Shown: positions 36,237-47,791, counted from the first letter of the stretch. The stretch is DNA of 64,000 nt from Fomitopsis serialis (GCF_022376445.1 NW_025954964.1:806001-870000), one strand, 5' to 3'. Made by a program: numbers and translations. The notes: generated by a model not told the origin, from the letters alone.

Positions 36237-37204
36237 CTTGCAATCTTATCCGAGTGCGGGAACACGGAGAGACGTGAAGCGATCCTTATATGCGCAGACA
36301 ATGAAAGCCACGAGAGCTGGGGGACCAGGAACAGCCTCGTGCAAGCGAGTTAGGGCGTCAGGAAGTCGTGCCTAGGGAGCGAGGCAAGCACTGCAAACCG
36401 CAGTATATCCGTACACCAGCGTCGACCTGGCTGTGACCGCGAAGAACCTCCAGTAGAGCAGACCGAAGACCGTGCAGGCCGCGTTCGATGCACGCGGCAG
36501 CGATGCCTGCTGTCGGGAGGGACTGTCTGTGGAAGAGGAGCGCAAGCAGGATGGCCGAGCTAGGAAAGTAACCGCCCGATCCGCACTGTACACACGCACG
36601 TCAAGGTCAGCCGAGGCAGGCTTAAGGTTCGTACTACTTACTCCACTTTCTTGCCGGCTTCGAGGAGGCGATGTCGAGAGGACGACACTACCCCGAATAC
36701 ATGGTATGAGCGAGGTTTCTACTTTTCCTATGACAACCGTATAACAACACATTGTGGCTCTACTCAAGACCCCTGTACAGAGTACATCTACATTACAGGG
36801 ACAGCGCAAGGTGACCGACAAAACATGGGCATTTAACCTGGTATAGTGGGTGGTGACCACACCTGATTCTAGTCGGGATGATAGGAGCGGGTAACCACTG
36901 CGAAGCCTGTGCAAGCCGTGTCTCCATCAAAGTTCAGGTAAGAATCTATCTTGCCGCCTTGCAGCGTCATATGGACCCTGAGGAGACGCATGGATGAATT
37001 TGCGGCCTCATGTCTCCAGCGGCCATCCTCGGATAACATGGCAGGGGAAGGTCGACAGGGTGCAGAGCGGGAAAATGGAGCCTGCATCGCAGTGTTCTTC
37101 GCCTGGGCCATCTCCCTCTCTGAGACCCTCCGGACTCATCCATCCTGGCGCGGAGTTCATCGTCTGGTCATGGCGGCGAGCTCTGCGACACGACTGCAAT
37201 CCGG
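36237..37204. other. Intergenic, no gene confirmed
   Basis: About 970 bp. A 180-codon minus-strand ORF at 36372-36914 has no recognisable domain or splice support and is not called. Confidence 0.4.
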
Positions 37205-37546
37205 TCAGTATCCCATGAAAGTCAGAGATACCGGTAAGTCATACCTCATTGCCGGATGTCCCGGGTGGTAAGCCGGAGGCATAGCAAGCGGGACAGGGCG
37301 CGGCGTGTACGGCGGCAACCCGCTCAACCGATGGTCTCTCGCGGAGGGAATGCTGACCGGGAGCGGCTGCGACTGCGTCACCTGGCGAGGCAGCGACCCA
37401 TGCAGGAGGATCGGCGGCTCGTAGACATCCTCCTCCAGCGGATTGAACCGCTCTCCGTTCCGTCGGCAGCGCTTGGACTCGTGCGGACTCTGCGGCGTGC
37501 AGAGACAGCAGAAGCCGAGCGCGCGGGCAAAGTCATAAAGTACCAT
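37205..37546 (-). CDS. Small CC-motif hypothetical protein 1
   Basis: Open frame of 113 aa starting MVLYDFARALGFCCLCTPQS. It contains EEDVYEPPILLHG and a Pro-rich C-terminal half (GLPPYTPRPVPLAMPPAYHP). A GTATGA donor at about 37245 with a TGCAG acceptor near 37205 would replace the last residues with a short ARG/Ala-rich end; both versions are plausible. It resembles the ORF at 38129-38542: both have a short hydrophobic/basic head ending in CCxC, followed at similar distance by an acidic D-(I/V)-Y-x-PP motif. The CC cluster could be lipidated. Function is unknown and expression is not proven. Confidence 0.45.
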   Translation of the reverse strand: MVLYDFARALGFCCLCTPQSPHESKRCRRNGERFNPLEEDVYEPPILLHGSLPRQVTQSQPLPVSIPSARDHRLSGLPPYTPRPVPLAMPPAYHPGHPAMRYDLPVSLTFMGY

Positions 37547-38128
37547 CGAGCGGCGGTCGTGCGCAGGGCATGAGAGAGGGCGACGAGGGCAGGCAGACGA
37601 CCAGGAGGCCGGGGGTTCATATTGTGTTGCGTGCCCCGATTTTTAGGCTTTCCCAGAGCTCTCGATCGCAGTGCTTGCACCTTCTAGCGTTCGGCGCAGA
37701 GCGCCGAAACGTCTCGGGATGTGCAAGCTTCCCTTGCGAATGGAAGCGGGACTTGCGGGACGCTGCTCATGCATAAGTCACATCATTGGGCGCGGCCGAC
37801 ACATCAGCCGCACGGTCGGAGCGCATGGGTCTCACCAAGGTCTCACGACAGCATCGTCGTCACACGGAGCGCGGGTGCGACCGGCGCCCGCTCCTCGTCG
37901 AAGTAGCTACAGGGTACCCTCAGTACTAGGCAAGTCGCAATGCAGGTGCTTGGAACTCGACGGTGTTGTATGTACATGGGGTCACGACGGTACAATTACA
38001 GCATTACGCGGTAACGTAAAGGTGGACCCGCTAGAGCTCCTTGAACATTCTACGAATCATCGCATGATCAGCAGCGCTTGGTCAATCCACATGTCTTCTG
38101 CAGGCTGCCCGGCCAACTCGGCTCCATT

Positions 38129-38542
38129 CTACTCCCACCTGCTATTACTATCTTTCTCGAGCCTATCCAAAGGAAGGTGTGAATAAGAACGCTGCCCAGG
38201 TCCCTGAATAGTGCCGGTAGGGATACTAGCCAGACGCACCTCCGAGTTGAGTGGAGAAGGATCCTGCACAGCAGCATCGACAGGTCGACCAGCCCCATGC
38301 AGATTCAGGCCAGCACTCCTCCCTGAGAGCGACGAAGCGGAACGCCCCGGCCCAGCGATCGTCGACTCCAGTGTCCACTGCGACATCGGCTGGGAGTTCA
38401 CCACAGGGCGGGGGTTCGGCCTGCGCGGCATAACGGGCGGAACGTAGATGTCGTCTCGCGATAGATGGGGATCATCCGGTCCGGGGAGGTCTCGCTCGCA
38501 TTGGCAGCACCAGTTGAAAGCCTGGCGTAGGGCGCGGGACAT
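38129..38542 (-). CDS. Small CC-motif hypothetical protein 2
   Basis: 137-aa frame starting MSRALRQAFNWCCQCERDLP; the start was chosen by analogy with the neighbour, though the frame is open further upstream to 38755. It contains RDDIYVPPVMPRRPNPRP and a Ser/Gly-rich tail (GPGRSASSLSGRSAGLN). The AF-x-CCxC head and D-D-I-Y-V-P-P motif match the ORF at 37205-37546, suggesting a tandem paralogue pair on the same strand. No known domain. Confidence 0.45.
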   Translation of the reverse strand: MSRALRQAFNWCCQCERDLPGPDDPHLSRDDIYVPPVMPRRPNPRPVVNSQPMSQWTLESTIAGPGRSASSLSGRSAGLNLHGAGRPVDAAVQDPSPLNSEVRLASIPTGTIQGPGQRSYSHLPLDRLEKDSNSRWE

Positions 38543-39087
38543 TGGATGCGGGGATGGCACGACGAAGGAGGTCGCGTCTTGGGCGGTGATCCCTACATAC
38601 GCCCCGGACTGGATGCTATGTAGACATCTATGTATCGAAGCCAAGCGTGATCGAGGCGGGCTGATAAGTCGTTGCACGGCGCGCGCAATCGCCAGGGATA
38701 TAATAACCGGCATGGGTACGCCAGTACCGTTCCTGCGTGGGTGGATGTGGTGCATCAGTGATTTGACGCAACACTGGTGTCAGTCATAGTCGAGTGACCC
38801 GTCCAACTGACCTGAACGTCTGATGTTATACATGGCCGTTTCGAGTGAAACTGAAGTGTCTGCCTTACTCACAAATTGTCTTAATCGAGCTGTTGGCATT
38901 ATGGGGTCGTCAAGTTTCGAGTCTCTCATTCACGTCGCGCATGCAGTTAGCCACTCTGCCCCGACTGTAACAAGTGAAGAAATCGGATTCATAGGAGGAT
39001 GTACGGGACAATACTGTATGGATCAGGCACACCTACGATCTTCCATGTATCATTGAGCAAAGCTACGACGAGCACGGCCACCCAGGC
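38543..39087. other. Intergenic, no gene recognised
   Basis: About 545 bp between the antizyme 3' end and CC-motif gene 2. Nothing supported. Confidence 0.4.
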
Positions 39088-40143
39088 TCATATTTCCAAC
39101 CCGATCAGCACGTACGAGGAGTCGACTTCGAAGGGCGGCGCGGTAACGACGCTACCGCCAACATACATCAGGGAGTGGAGGAGATCGCCGAGGAAGGGCG
39201 AGCTCTTCTCCAGCGCGATGACCAGCGCAGAGCACTGCAGGCTCTCATCAGCAAGATCCAGGAGAGCAACAATACTACCGAGATGGTCAGCGATGGAACG
39301 ATGCCACACGAATGCGGGACACACCTCTCCCTAAGATTGACGGTCGCTGCGCTTTTCCCGTCTACGTAGAGCGTCTTGGGCCTGTTTGGCAACTCGAGGA
39401 CGACACCGTCGAAATCGGCACCAAGGTTGGGAGCGGAGATGGAGACACTGTTGGCGTGGGGCATAGCAGCCAGAGCGTTGCGCGGGAAGAGAGTAGAGAG
39501 GAACTCGAGAGCAGCATCGCGCTGCTTCGCACTAATGGCCGCGACGCTGCCTTCTCCGTCCTCGGCATCGTCAGGCGTCAACGGCGGCGTGGCAATGTCG
39601 GGGACAGGGGCACGAGCGATCTTGCTGGCGATGTCCCTCGGGGCGCTCTTGGTCGGGTGGCTGGCTCGATCTTCCGGAGGCGGGGTAGGAGGAAGGTAGA
39701 TGGAACTGGCAGGGCTGTCGGTGCCGAAGGCTGAAAGCGTGGATGAAGTGTCGGAAGGAGGCGAAGAGGAGAAAATTGGCGTCAGACTGTCTGTCACCCA
39801 GTCTAACGACCCTCGATCAGGAGGGCATTTCGCTTTAGGGGTGTCAAAACCGCCACTGCAAATCCGGTAAGTCAGAAATGGTGGAAGAGCGGGCGAAAAA
39901 AGGACATACCCCGGGCCCGCCAGAGAACGTAGTAGAGTAGTAGTACATGTTGTTGCCGGGCGTGCGGCACACTGCAAGCACGCTAGGAGTCATGTCGGTG
40001 TAGAGAGCCCCATCTCCAACGGTTTGACGACCGTTGCTGCAAAAAACAATGTCAGTCCCAGTCCGATGAGATCTGAATGCTACGCACGCGGGGCAAATAC
40101 TAGATTGCTGTTTTGAAAGATTTGACATATTTGAATTCGACAT
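39088..40143 (-). CDS. Ornithine decarboxylase antizyme (+1 programmed frameshift)
   Basis: Inhibits ornithine decarboxylase and targets it to the proteasome; polyamines raise its synthesis through +1 ribosomal frameshifting. Minus-strand exons 40088-40143, 39910-40036, 39325-39855 and 39274-39088. ORF0 starts MSNSNMSNLSKQQSSICPA and runs through VLAVCRTPGNNMYYYSTTFS and GGPGWRF to TGA at 39846-39844 (64 codons). Skipping one base at TTT-TGA opens the long frame (DTPKAKCPPDRG, then a Ser/Pro region), giving about 299 aa. The C-terminal antizyme fold is clear: FDGVVLELPNRPKTLYVDGK, SIVALLDLADESLQCSALVI, LLHSLMYVGGSVVTAPPFEV and SSYVLIGLEI. The last junction (GTGTGT..TAG, 50 bp) restores S-I-V. 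Initiation at the upstream Met rather than the one five codons later is assumed. Confidence 0.93.
39844..39849 (-). promoter_or_regulatory. Programmed +1 frameshift site (TTT-TGA)
   Basis: In antizyme ORF0 the codon before the stop is TTT and the stop is TGA followed by C. The conserved STTFSGGPG block lies just upstream, and the conserved antizyme frame resumes at GAC 39845-39843. The break is in the opposite sense to the one-base losses seen elsewhere in this window, which argues that it is real recoding. Confidence 0.88.
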
Positions 40144-41537
40144 GAGGTGCCAATTTGTTCGAGCGACTGATGGCGGCGTTGAGAGATGTGTTCGGGTTGA
40201 GCGACGGGATGAGCACTTACTGTGAGGATGATGCAGTGGCGAGGTCGATGCTATATCGTAGTCAGTCAGCAAACGGGCGAGAACCTGCCTCTTCTTATGC
40301 CCGTGTCCGTGGCAGTACCCCGATCACCGCCCCACGTGGCTGTGGCCCGTTGCCATCTTTGGCAATGCGTCTCGGACCCTCCGCCGTCGGATTACCCTGT
40401 CAAAGACGGCTCCATTCCTCTGCGCATGCATCGTCAACGCGGACCAGCCCAGGTCTTATTCGCCTGCTCGAGTCCGTACTTCTGCGCTCGAAGGATCGCG
40501 AACCCCTTCGTGACGCTGGTATCCAGAGGCCGTGGCAAATTGTCGCGCCAGCATGGAAGACAAATGACACCATATGACTGGCGAATGACCAGCCCTCTCC
40601 AATCCCAGGCAATCCAACAATCTCCACAGCACCCACTATCTGCAATGTCTGGCGCGAGAAGTCTCAGTCAGAACGCGACGTTGGCTTTGGACAGGCCGCA
40701 CCGTGAACACGAGTACAGATAACAGCGACGTCGATTGTTGTTTTCCTCGTATGTCATCGCGAGAAGCCAATGGCCATGGTACGTTACGGCACTGGGCCCA
40801 GGGCTTTGCAGACAAAAACGACTGGTTGGCGACTAGTATGTACTGGCTCCAACCATACACTCGACGTTGGATTCTCCGAATCCCCGTTCAGCGCTGTAGG
40901 TGACAGCTTGACTTCGTGTTAACGCCATCTGCAGCATCTTCGAGCCACCCCGGCCTCGGGTAGATCGAGTCTCGACACAGTCCTCATCAACTAAGTACAG
41001 TAACTTAGCTGCAGGAGAGACAGTCATCATGAGAACCTAGGAACGCAGATACGTTCAGCATATCATCGCTTTGAAGTCGTCTGCTCACTAGCACGCACTA
41101 TATGCCGATTGTAGGTTAGGACCCTTGCCTTGGGACAAGCGCACACTGATGAAGTAGTGAACAATAGCAGATTTACTGCTGCGAAGCCCCAAATGCGATT
41201 CAAACGGCGATGACAAGTACAAGTCTGTCAATACAAGCACAAGGGGTCATACAATCTAAGCCTACTAATACGGTTCACTCCCGAATCATTCCACTCAGTT
41301 CTATTCCTGCAGCTCAACGTGTCAGACGAAGCATCTCGGTGAAGACATCGCCTTGACCGGTAGAGCTGCCCAACGGACGGCCATTCCCGACGAGAACAAG
41401 AGGTCTCCGAGGTCTATCTCGGGCCAAGCGATGGAAGCCAAGAGCGGGCGCGTGAAGAGACGCGGACGGTTGGAGCAAGGTGACAATGTCGTCAAACAGG
41501 TTCACACCTGACCCCGTCGGGTCTCTATTTTGTGATT
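40144..41537. other. Intergenic, no gene recognised
   Basis: 1.4 kb upstream of the antizyme and downstream of the Ser-rich gene, both minus strand. No supported ORF; it probably holds the antizyme 5'UTR and promoter. Confidence 0.45.
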
Positions 41538-42737
41538 CTAGGGCCCTGGCGTCGGGGTACGTGGGTCGATGGCAGACGGTGTGGTTACGATCGACGATGG
41601 CAGAAACTGTTGACTGCAAGCTAGATTATTATCTGGTTAGAACAGCTGTACACGTCGACGCCTACCTGTCTCCTGGCGTTGGTAGCAACAGGGCTAGCGA
41701 TGCCTGCTGACGAATTGCGCACAGACGTGGCTGTACTGGGGACCATCCCAGAGCGCGGCGCGGTTGTGGAACGGGCCGACCAGCTAGTCGGGGGAGTTGT
41801 AGGTCCACGGGAACTGCACTGAGACCGATTGGGTGTGGTCGGGAGGAAGATGAAGATGTGGTCACGGGGGAGGGCGTAAGTCGATCGGGTCCGCTACTTC
41901 GAGTGGAATTGGAAGACATGCTTCCGGCTCTAGACGGTTCGGGATAATCGCAGTGTACGGAGGGGCGGCCATCGTCCCGGACATGGCATCCAGAGTCTGG
42001 CTCACTAGGGCTGTTGGACGGTAGAGGTACCTGGCTGGTAGCGATGGACTGCAGTTCTGTTTCGGTAGAACACGGTGTGGTCATGACGGTGGAGGATGAG
42101 AGGAACGGGGTTTCCGCCTGTGCGCTGGTTCCAACGCAAGACATTGCTGACGATGAGCCAGATTTCGAGGTGCTTGAAGGAGCGGCGTGTCCTGACCGGC
42201 CGGACACAGATCGGATGTCTGTTTCTGTCGCGTCTCTCCCCGGGGCTCGGGCGTTGGACGACATGTTAAGGGTGCCAGCGTCAAGACTGGTCACGCGTGA
42301 ACGCTGTCCGCTCCCTAATACGGGAGCGACGTCCAAGTCGTTCTCAACGCCTGCGAGCCAAGAACAGATCTGAAGGTTGCAACATCGGAATCGGCGCGGC
42401 GGAGGTCAAAGATATTTTCGGCAGTGTTAGATCTAGTGTAAGTAAGTGCGTAGGGTAATCGCTCACCTTCGCGTCGTCGTGATTCCGCTGCCGTCCAAAA
42501 ACTCTTAGAAGTGGACTAACAACCGGAGCTGTCGACGATGAGGTCGGATGAGAGGAAGACGGCGTGCAGTCTGCAAGGGCTGCGTTCAAAAACGCTGTCA
42601 ATCATGCACGAGACTATAGATCGCATCTGATATAGATATCTGCGCGGAGCTGTGTAAAACTCAGGGCGACTGCAGCATGGGTGCGGCCCAGCGAAGTAGT
42701 GTAATAGCAATGCCAGTTCGAACGTACCGGGCGGCAT
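41538..42737 (-). CDS. Ser/Thr-rich hypothetical protein, 305 aa
   Basis: Model of four minus-strand exons with consistent phases: 42728-42737 (ATG CCG CCC G), 42467-42594, 41666-42369 and 41538-41613. The product starts MPPAFLNAALADCTPSSSHP and continues LLRVFGRQRNHDDAKICSWL and VENDLDVAPVLGSGQRSRVT. A long Ser-rich region follows (RSGHAAPSSTSKSGSSSAMS, SRAGSMSSNSTRSSGPDRLT). It ends FLPSSIVTTPSAIDPRTPTP then GP. No domain is recognised. Most of it should be disordered with many possible phosphorylation sites. The 133-bp first intron and the 10-nt first exon are the least certain parts. Confidence 0.6.
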
Positions 42738-43458
42738 AATGATGTTACTCAAATGAAAGAGTCCGTCATATTTAGGGTCTTATGGCAAGACTCTTGTCAA
42801 TCTTGTCTAGACGATGTCTGCTTGCGGTGAGTGACAGCACCGGCGGAGGAGGTTCTGAACTTACAGTGAGTACCGTGACCGCGCTTCTTCAGTCGCCTTT
42901 TGAAACCGCGGTACGCGTGTCGGTCGGTCAAAGTGTCTTCACAGCGTGTAACGAGCTCGTGGCGGATCGGAGGGGGGGGGGTGGTCGTTGCGCAAGAACG
43001 TTTGACTGCGCGTCGCCGAATATATATATGCAGAAGTACACTATTAGTCTGACAACTTTTATCCTTCGAGACGTTCGAGTGGGGCCGGCCCAGACTCCAG
43101 AGCGTGCAGTCAGCCAGGCCACCGGGTGCACGGGGTCCTGGGCGCTCCGGTGCAAGTCTCAGCCACCACACGTCGACCGTGCAAAGCCATCCGCGCACCC
43201 ACCGGCGAGCTCGACATCGACTTTCCTCAAGACGTGAGTACTATTCTGTTGCCGTCGTGCTGGGGATGTGGAGAGGAGACTGTCTATGACACTCTGGACA
43301 AGTATGGTGGTCCTACGTTGTCTGGTTGCGATGGATGGAGCGATGTAGCGTTGGATGATCTTCGACCAGTCTGCGTAGACGGGCTCCTCTCTCGGGCTCG
43401 TAGCTTTCTCATGCTGACCGGTCTGTTTGGTGTCCAGTAAACTTCTCAGCAAAACACA
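42738..43458. promoter_or_regulatory. Shared upstream region of RPS2 and the Ser-rich gene
   Basis: 720 bp between divergent genes. It holds a run of ten G near 42972, an alternating TATATATAT at about 43020-43028, and the 5'UTR intron of RPS2 listed separately. Confidence 0.5.
43234..43437 (+). other. Probable 5'UTR intron of RPS2
   Basis: GTGAGT at 43234 and GTCCAG ending at 43437 define a 204-bp intron lying 21 bases before the ATG. Introns at this place are common in fungal ribosomal protein genes and may carry regulatory sequence. The exact donor is inferred. Confidence 0.5.
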
Positions 43459-43673
43459 ATGGCTGACGCTGGACGCGGACGCGGTGGATTTGGGCGTGGA
43501 CGTGGTGACCGTGGACGTGGTGACCGTGGACGGGGCCGTCGGGGCCCCCGTCGCGGAGGCCGCAAGGACGAGGAGAAGGAGTGGTGAGTCTCACAGATTC
43601 CTCCGCATGTGAACGAACCGTTCGAACATTGTCAATCGAAAGGGTTCCCGTCACGAAGCTCGGTCGTCTCGTT

Positions 43674-43717
<44 letters not shown>

Positions 43718-44359
43718 GCTCCCCGTCAAGGAGTACCAGATCGTCGACTACTTCCTGCCGAAGCTCAAGGACGAGGTCATGAAGATCATGCCCGTGCAGA
43801 AGCAGACCCGTGCCGGTCAGCGCACGCGTTTCAAGGCGTTCGTCGCGATTGGTGACTTCGAGGGCCACGTCGGTCTTGGTGTGAAGTGCGCGAAGGAAGT
43901 CGCGACTGCTATCCGGGGAGCCATCATCCTTGCGAAGCTCTCTGTAATTCCCGTTCGTCGGGGTTACTGGGGTGCTGCGCTCGGTGAGCCACACACCGTG
44001 CCCTCGAAGGTCAGCGGGAAGGTCGGTTCCGTCATGTGCCGTCTCATCCCCGCACCAAGAGGTACTGGCCTCGTTGCTGCGCCTGCGTCGAAGCGTTTGC
44101 TGCAGCTTGCTGGTGTCGAGGATTGCTACACGCAGTCGAAGGGTTCGACTGCAACTATGGGCAACTTCTTGAAGGCGACCTTTGCTGCCGTGCGTAGTGT
44201 TTATCTGCTTGCTTTCGGTAAAGCTGACGGACAGCACAGATCACAAAAACATACTCCTTCCTCACCCCCGATCTTTGGCGCGAGATCCCTGTGTCCAAGT
44301 ACCCTTACGACGAGCACAGTGCGCATCTTCAGCTTGCGGCAGGCAAGAAGGCGTACTAG
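43459..44359 (+). CDS. RPS2: 40S ribosomal protein uS5 (S2)
   Basis: Small ribosomal subunit protein at the mRNA entry channel, needed for decoding fidelity. Exons 43459-43583, 43643-44189 and 44240-44359 encode 263 aa without breaks. The N-terminus is the eukaryotic RGG tail ([20 protein letters not shown]). The uS5 fold follows: [80 protein letters not shown] and [20 protein letters not shown]. It ends [15 protein letters not shown]. The last exon and everything downstream to the antiporter were copied to 31.1-34.8 kb. Confidence 0.97.
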
Positions 44360-47300
44360 ATTTTTCCGAGGAAAGCCTTATTGCATGTCGTTAAAATCAT
44401 CTCGTTGCTATGTCCATTATGCTAGGCATGTCCAAGCATTGTACTCTCACACATCGACTTATTTGCTGTGGTGTTGTTGACGAAGTGCTCCGCTCCACAT
44501 TTGCCAGGTTGTGAGAACATCATATTGTTGCGCATCCATGTGTCGATTCAGTGTTTGCACCACATTGGCGTGCCAATGTGAACGTGAATACTGACGACAA
44601 AGCGTCGACGACCAGCAGGAGCGGAAATTCCAAGTACTGCCTGATGAGTAGGCGCAGGTCGGCACTTGTTTCGCCGAGTAAGTACCCTAGATCATGATCT
44701 GTCCTAGGAAGATCTGGCAGATCTGCACTCTAGCCGCTGTGGCGCCACAACTCCAGTAGAACCGTAACAGGGTGATATCAGGTCTGTGTTAGGGTTTAAG
44801 TCCCGTTCTGTGTTCAATTCACTTCCCATTGGCGATCATACCAGCTCCATTTCCGGACTCTGGCACGACTCAACCACACCCTATTAGACACCTCAGATTG
44901 GGAGTACGTAGTACTATTAGTACTGGCACTGCTCAGAACCGTCACCGGCCCCGGGACTCGTGCTAACAGTACAAGCTTCGAACTTTACACCCAAATCTAT
45001 TTAATGAACTTCAAAAGTGCGGTCCACACGTGGCTGGCGGCCTTGCTCACTCGTTCACTGAACCTTCGATTCCATGGGCGAAGAATTGTTGCAAGTGCGT
45101 CTTTCGTCTAAAACGCTGAACAATTCACAAACTTGTCCTTCAGGTCACCGACCCAAGCCTCTCGTACATTGTACTGGGAGGCTTTGTAGTCATTGTACGT
45201 ATTACTCTGTGCTGTATGAGATTCGCCGTCAGCTCCGCCCTGTGCCTCGTGGCTGCCTCCTCAGAGGTGGTGTTCGTCGCCGCCTGAGCAAATATGTTTT
45301 AACCAGTAACAGAGATGCTGACTTAGAGCACTCCTAGTTCACCATGATGTCGCTGCTCATAAAAGACAAGGTGCGCCATTTTTCAATATTTCAGTGGAGA
45401 TTATGGCTGAATTTCCTCGCCGTCATCAGCTATACATCAACGAAGTCGTGATCGGAACCGCATTCGGCATCGTCATTGGGCCCTACTGTGCAAACGCATT
45501 CGACCCGAGATCATGGGGCGATCACACCAACGCCATTACTCTGGAAGTGATGCGGGTCGTCCTCGCTATCGGCCTCTTCGCCATTGGCGTGGAGCTGCCA
45601 CAGTCGTATATGGCGGATCATGCGAAGTCGCTTCTCGTCGTGGTTGTTCCCACTATGGCTTTCGGTTGGATCGTCGTTGCAGGTAAGTCTCAGGTTCATC
45701 GACGTAGTAGACCACTTTTTTACTGATGACTTTGATCACCCGAAAGCGGTCATATATTTGTTGTTCCCGTCCTACAACTACATCTCGGCATTGGTCATAG
45801 CGGCCTGCTTGACACCTACCGACCCTATCATCAGTGCGGCCATAGTCGGTGCGAATATTATATCCGCACCCCGCAGATATAAGCCTGATCCCTTACACCC
45901 CTACAGGAGGGAAGTATGCCCTGAATAACGTACCAGTCAACTTGCGTCAAATTCTGTCCGCAGAGTCTGCCGCAAATGATGGACTCGCGTATCCCTTCTT
46001 GAGCATCTCCATCTACCTGACCCTCGAGAGCTCGCGGGCAACGGCAATCGAGAAATGGTTCCTCATAGGCTGGCTATGTAAGTCCGATAATCGCATATCC
46101 TCTATCCATCCTCGCTAACATACTGTACAGACGAGGTCATCCTAGGCACTGTGCTCGGAGCTGTGCTAGGTATGCCAGTCTGTGGATGACGCTCGCCGCC
46201 TACTCACGCCTAGTACACGGACAGGCACACTGTTTTGCAGGCTCATGAAGATATCCTATCGCATGGGATTCATAAACCGCGAATCATATGTCGCGCAGTA
46301 CCTAGCACTCACGCTGTTCACGATCGGGATCGTCAGTACTCTGGGAAGCGATGACCTACTGGCAGCATTTGCGGCGGGTGCGTGGGCTGTATGTCTCCTG
46401 TCTCCGTCTCGTCACTCATCATGGTGTACCATACCTTAGGCACTGCCATCAATTGGGACGGGAATTTCCACGCCGTGACGGCGAACGAGGCCTTTTCGCC
46501 GGTCATTGACTTGCTCCTCAACTGCGTATGCTTCGTGTACATTGGCGCTTGGCTGCCTTTCGACCAGTATAACCGGATCGACCTGGGCATCACGCCGTGG
46601 AGGCTGGTGATTTTGTTCATCCTTATTCTCATAGTCCGGCGCATCCCGCCTCTGCTCTTGTTCTTCAAGTGGGTGCCTGAGATTGCCAACTGGCGTGAAG
46701 CAATGTTCTCTGGACACTTCGGTATGTAGCTGATTTCGAAAGCGTGTGTCTCAATGCTGACCTCATTCATCGCAGGACCGGTCAGTACTTTACTGTTCTA
46801 CACTAAATTTCTAGCCCTCATATCCCCCGCAGATGGGCGTCGGAGCTGTCTTCGTGTCCACTCTGGCAGCCACCAGACTCCCGACGCCACACAACCCTCC
46901 TGAGAATCAGGCTGAGCTGCTGGCCGCAACCGTACAAACAGTTGTCTCCTTTGTCGTGCTTGGTTCTATCATCATTCGTAAGGACATTCAGTGTTTTCGA
47001 GTCGCACGCCTTTCTGACTCTCTGTAGATGGCCTGTCTATACCTTTCTTCTCTTTCGGCAAGAAAATGCGGGCACGCACACTCTCCATTAAGCGCACATG
47101 GACGCCTCGTCACGGCGGCATCCCCGACTGGCTTCTGGCAGCTCGCCATTCATTCCTAGAGAGCCCGCCTTCCACCTTCACCAGCATGGATCCGGAGCAG
47201 GGCCAAGAAATGAATGTGCGCGAGGCGGAGACTCTGCCTGACGGACACATGGTATCGCACATTGCCAGTGTTCAGTCTGAGAGAGTCGAGCTCACTCCGG

Positions 47301-47708
47301 ATGGCCACGGTATCTCTTCTGCATTCGCCCGTCCGGGCCTGGCTCGACAAGGCTCTGGAATCACGGCGCGGACGAACCAGGTAAACACCCACGTCTATCG
47401 GTGTCACCAAAGGTATCCATGCTGACCATTTCTCTGCGGCTCAGATTCGCCTCGATAATGACCCTGCGGCGCTTCGCGAACCTGGCCCCGACTACAAGCC
47501 TGAGTCAAACTCGGAGTCTGCCAGCCTACGTACCCCGAGATCGATTCGCCTCGAACAGAGCGGTGACCCGTTCGCCCAGAGTTTCGCTTCCACCTTGCAT
47601 GCACCTGAAGGCATGGATGGAAAGCAGCTGGTGCTGTGACTCCGAACAAGTCTCAATTCGTAGAAGTGCGCGAGGAAGTGGTCACGGCGGATGAAGAGCC
47701 TGCCTATA
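44257..47708 (+). repeat. Segmental duplication, copy B (ancestral position)
   Basis: Matches 31120-34810. It starts in the last exon of the intact RPS2 gene and ends in the 3' part of the antiporter gene, after which the two loci are unrelated. Confidence 0.9.
44360..45073. promoter_or_regulatory. Intergenic between RPS2 and antiporter copy B
   Basis: 714 bp carrying the RPS2 3' flank and the antiporter promoter; it aligns patchily to 31229-32265. No extra gene. Confidence 0.5.
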
Positions 47709-47791
47709 ACATGGGCATAGCCCAGGGCGAACACGAACACTCGACTGTGCAACAGACTGTCAAGACTCTGCACTTTCCCGACGCCAAATGA
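45074..47791 (+). CDS. CPA1-type Na+/H+ antiporter, copy B
   Basis: Same 13-exon plan and core motifs as copy A: TDPSLSYIVLGGFVVI, VELPQSYMADHAKSLLVVVV, LSAESAANDGLAYPFLSISI, STLGSDDLLAAFAAG and SGHFGPMGVGAVFVS, including the conserved 5-nt micro-exon before MGVG. The N-terminus is MGEELLQ. Differences from A are scattered substitutions and a small insertion in the tail (SGDPFAQ after IRLEQ). After GMDGKQ one base is missing relative to copy A, so the literal frame stops at 47637-47639. With that base the frame continues through VEVREEVVTADEEPAYNMG to HFPDAK and a stop at 47789-47791. Export of Na+/K+ in exchange for protons at the plasma membrane is the expected role. Confidence 0.9.

Noticed and set aside
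35547..36353. 268-codon plus-strand ORF
   Set aside because: Antisense to the Smr-domain gene, whose domains and splice junctions are clear.
36372..36914. 180-codon minus-strand ORF
   Set aside because: No recognisable domain, no splice signals linking it to neighbours, and composition typical of random reading.
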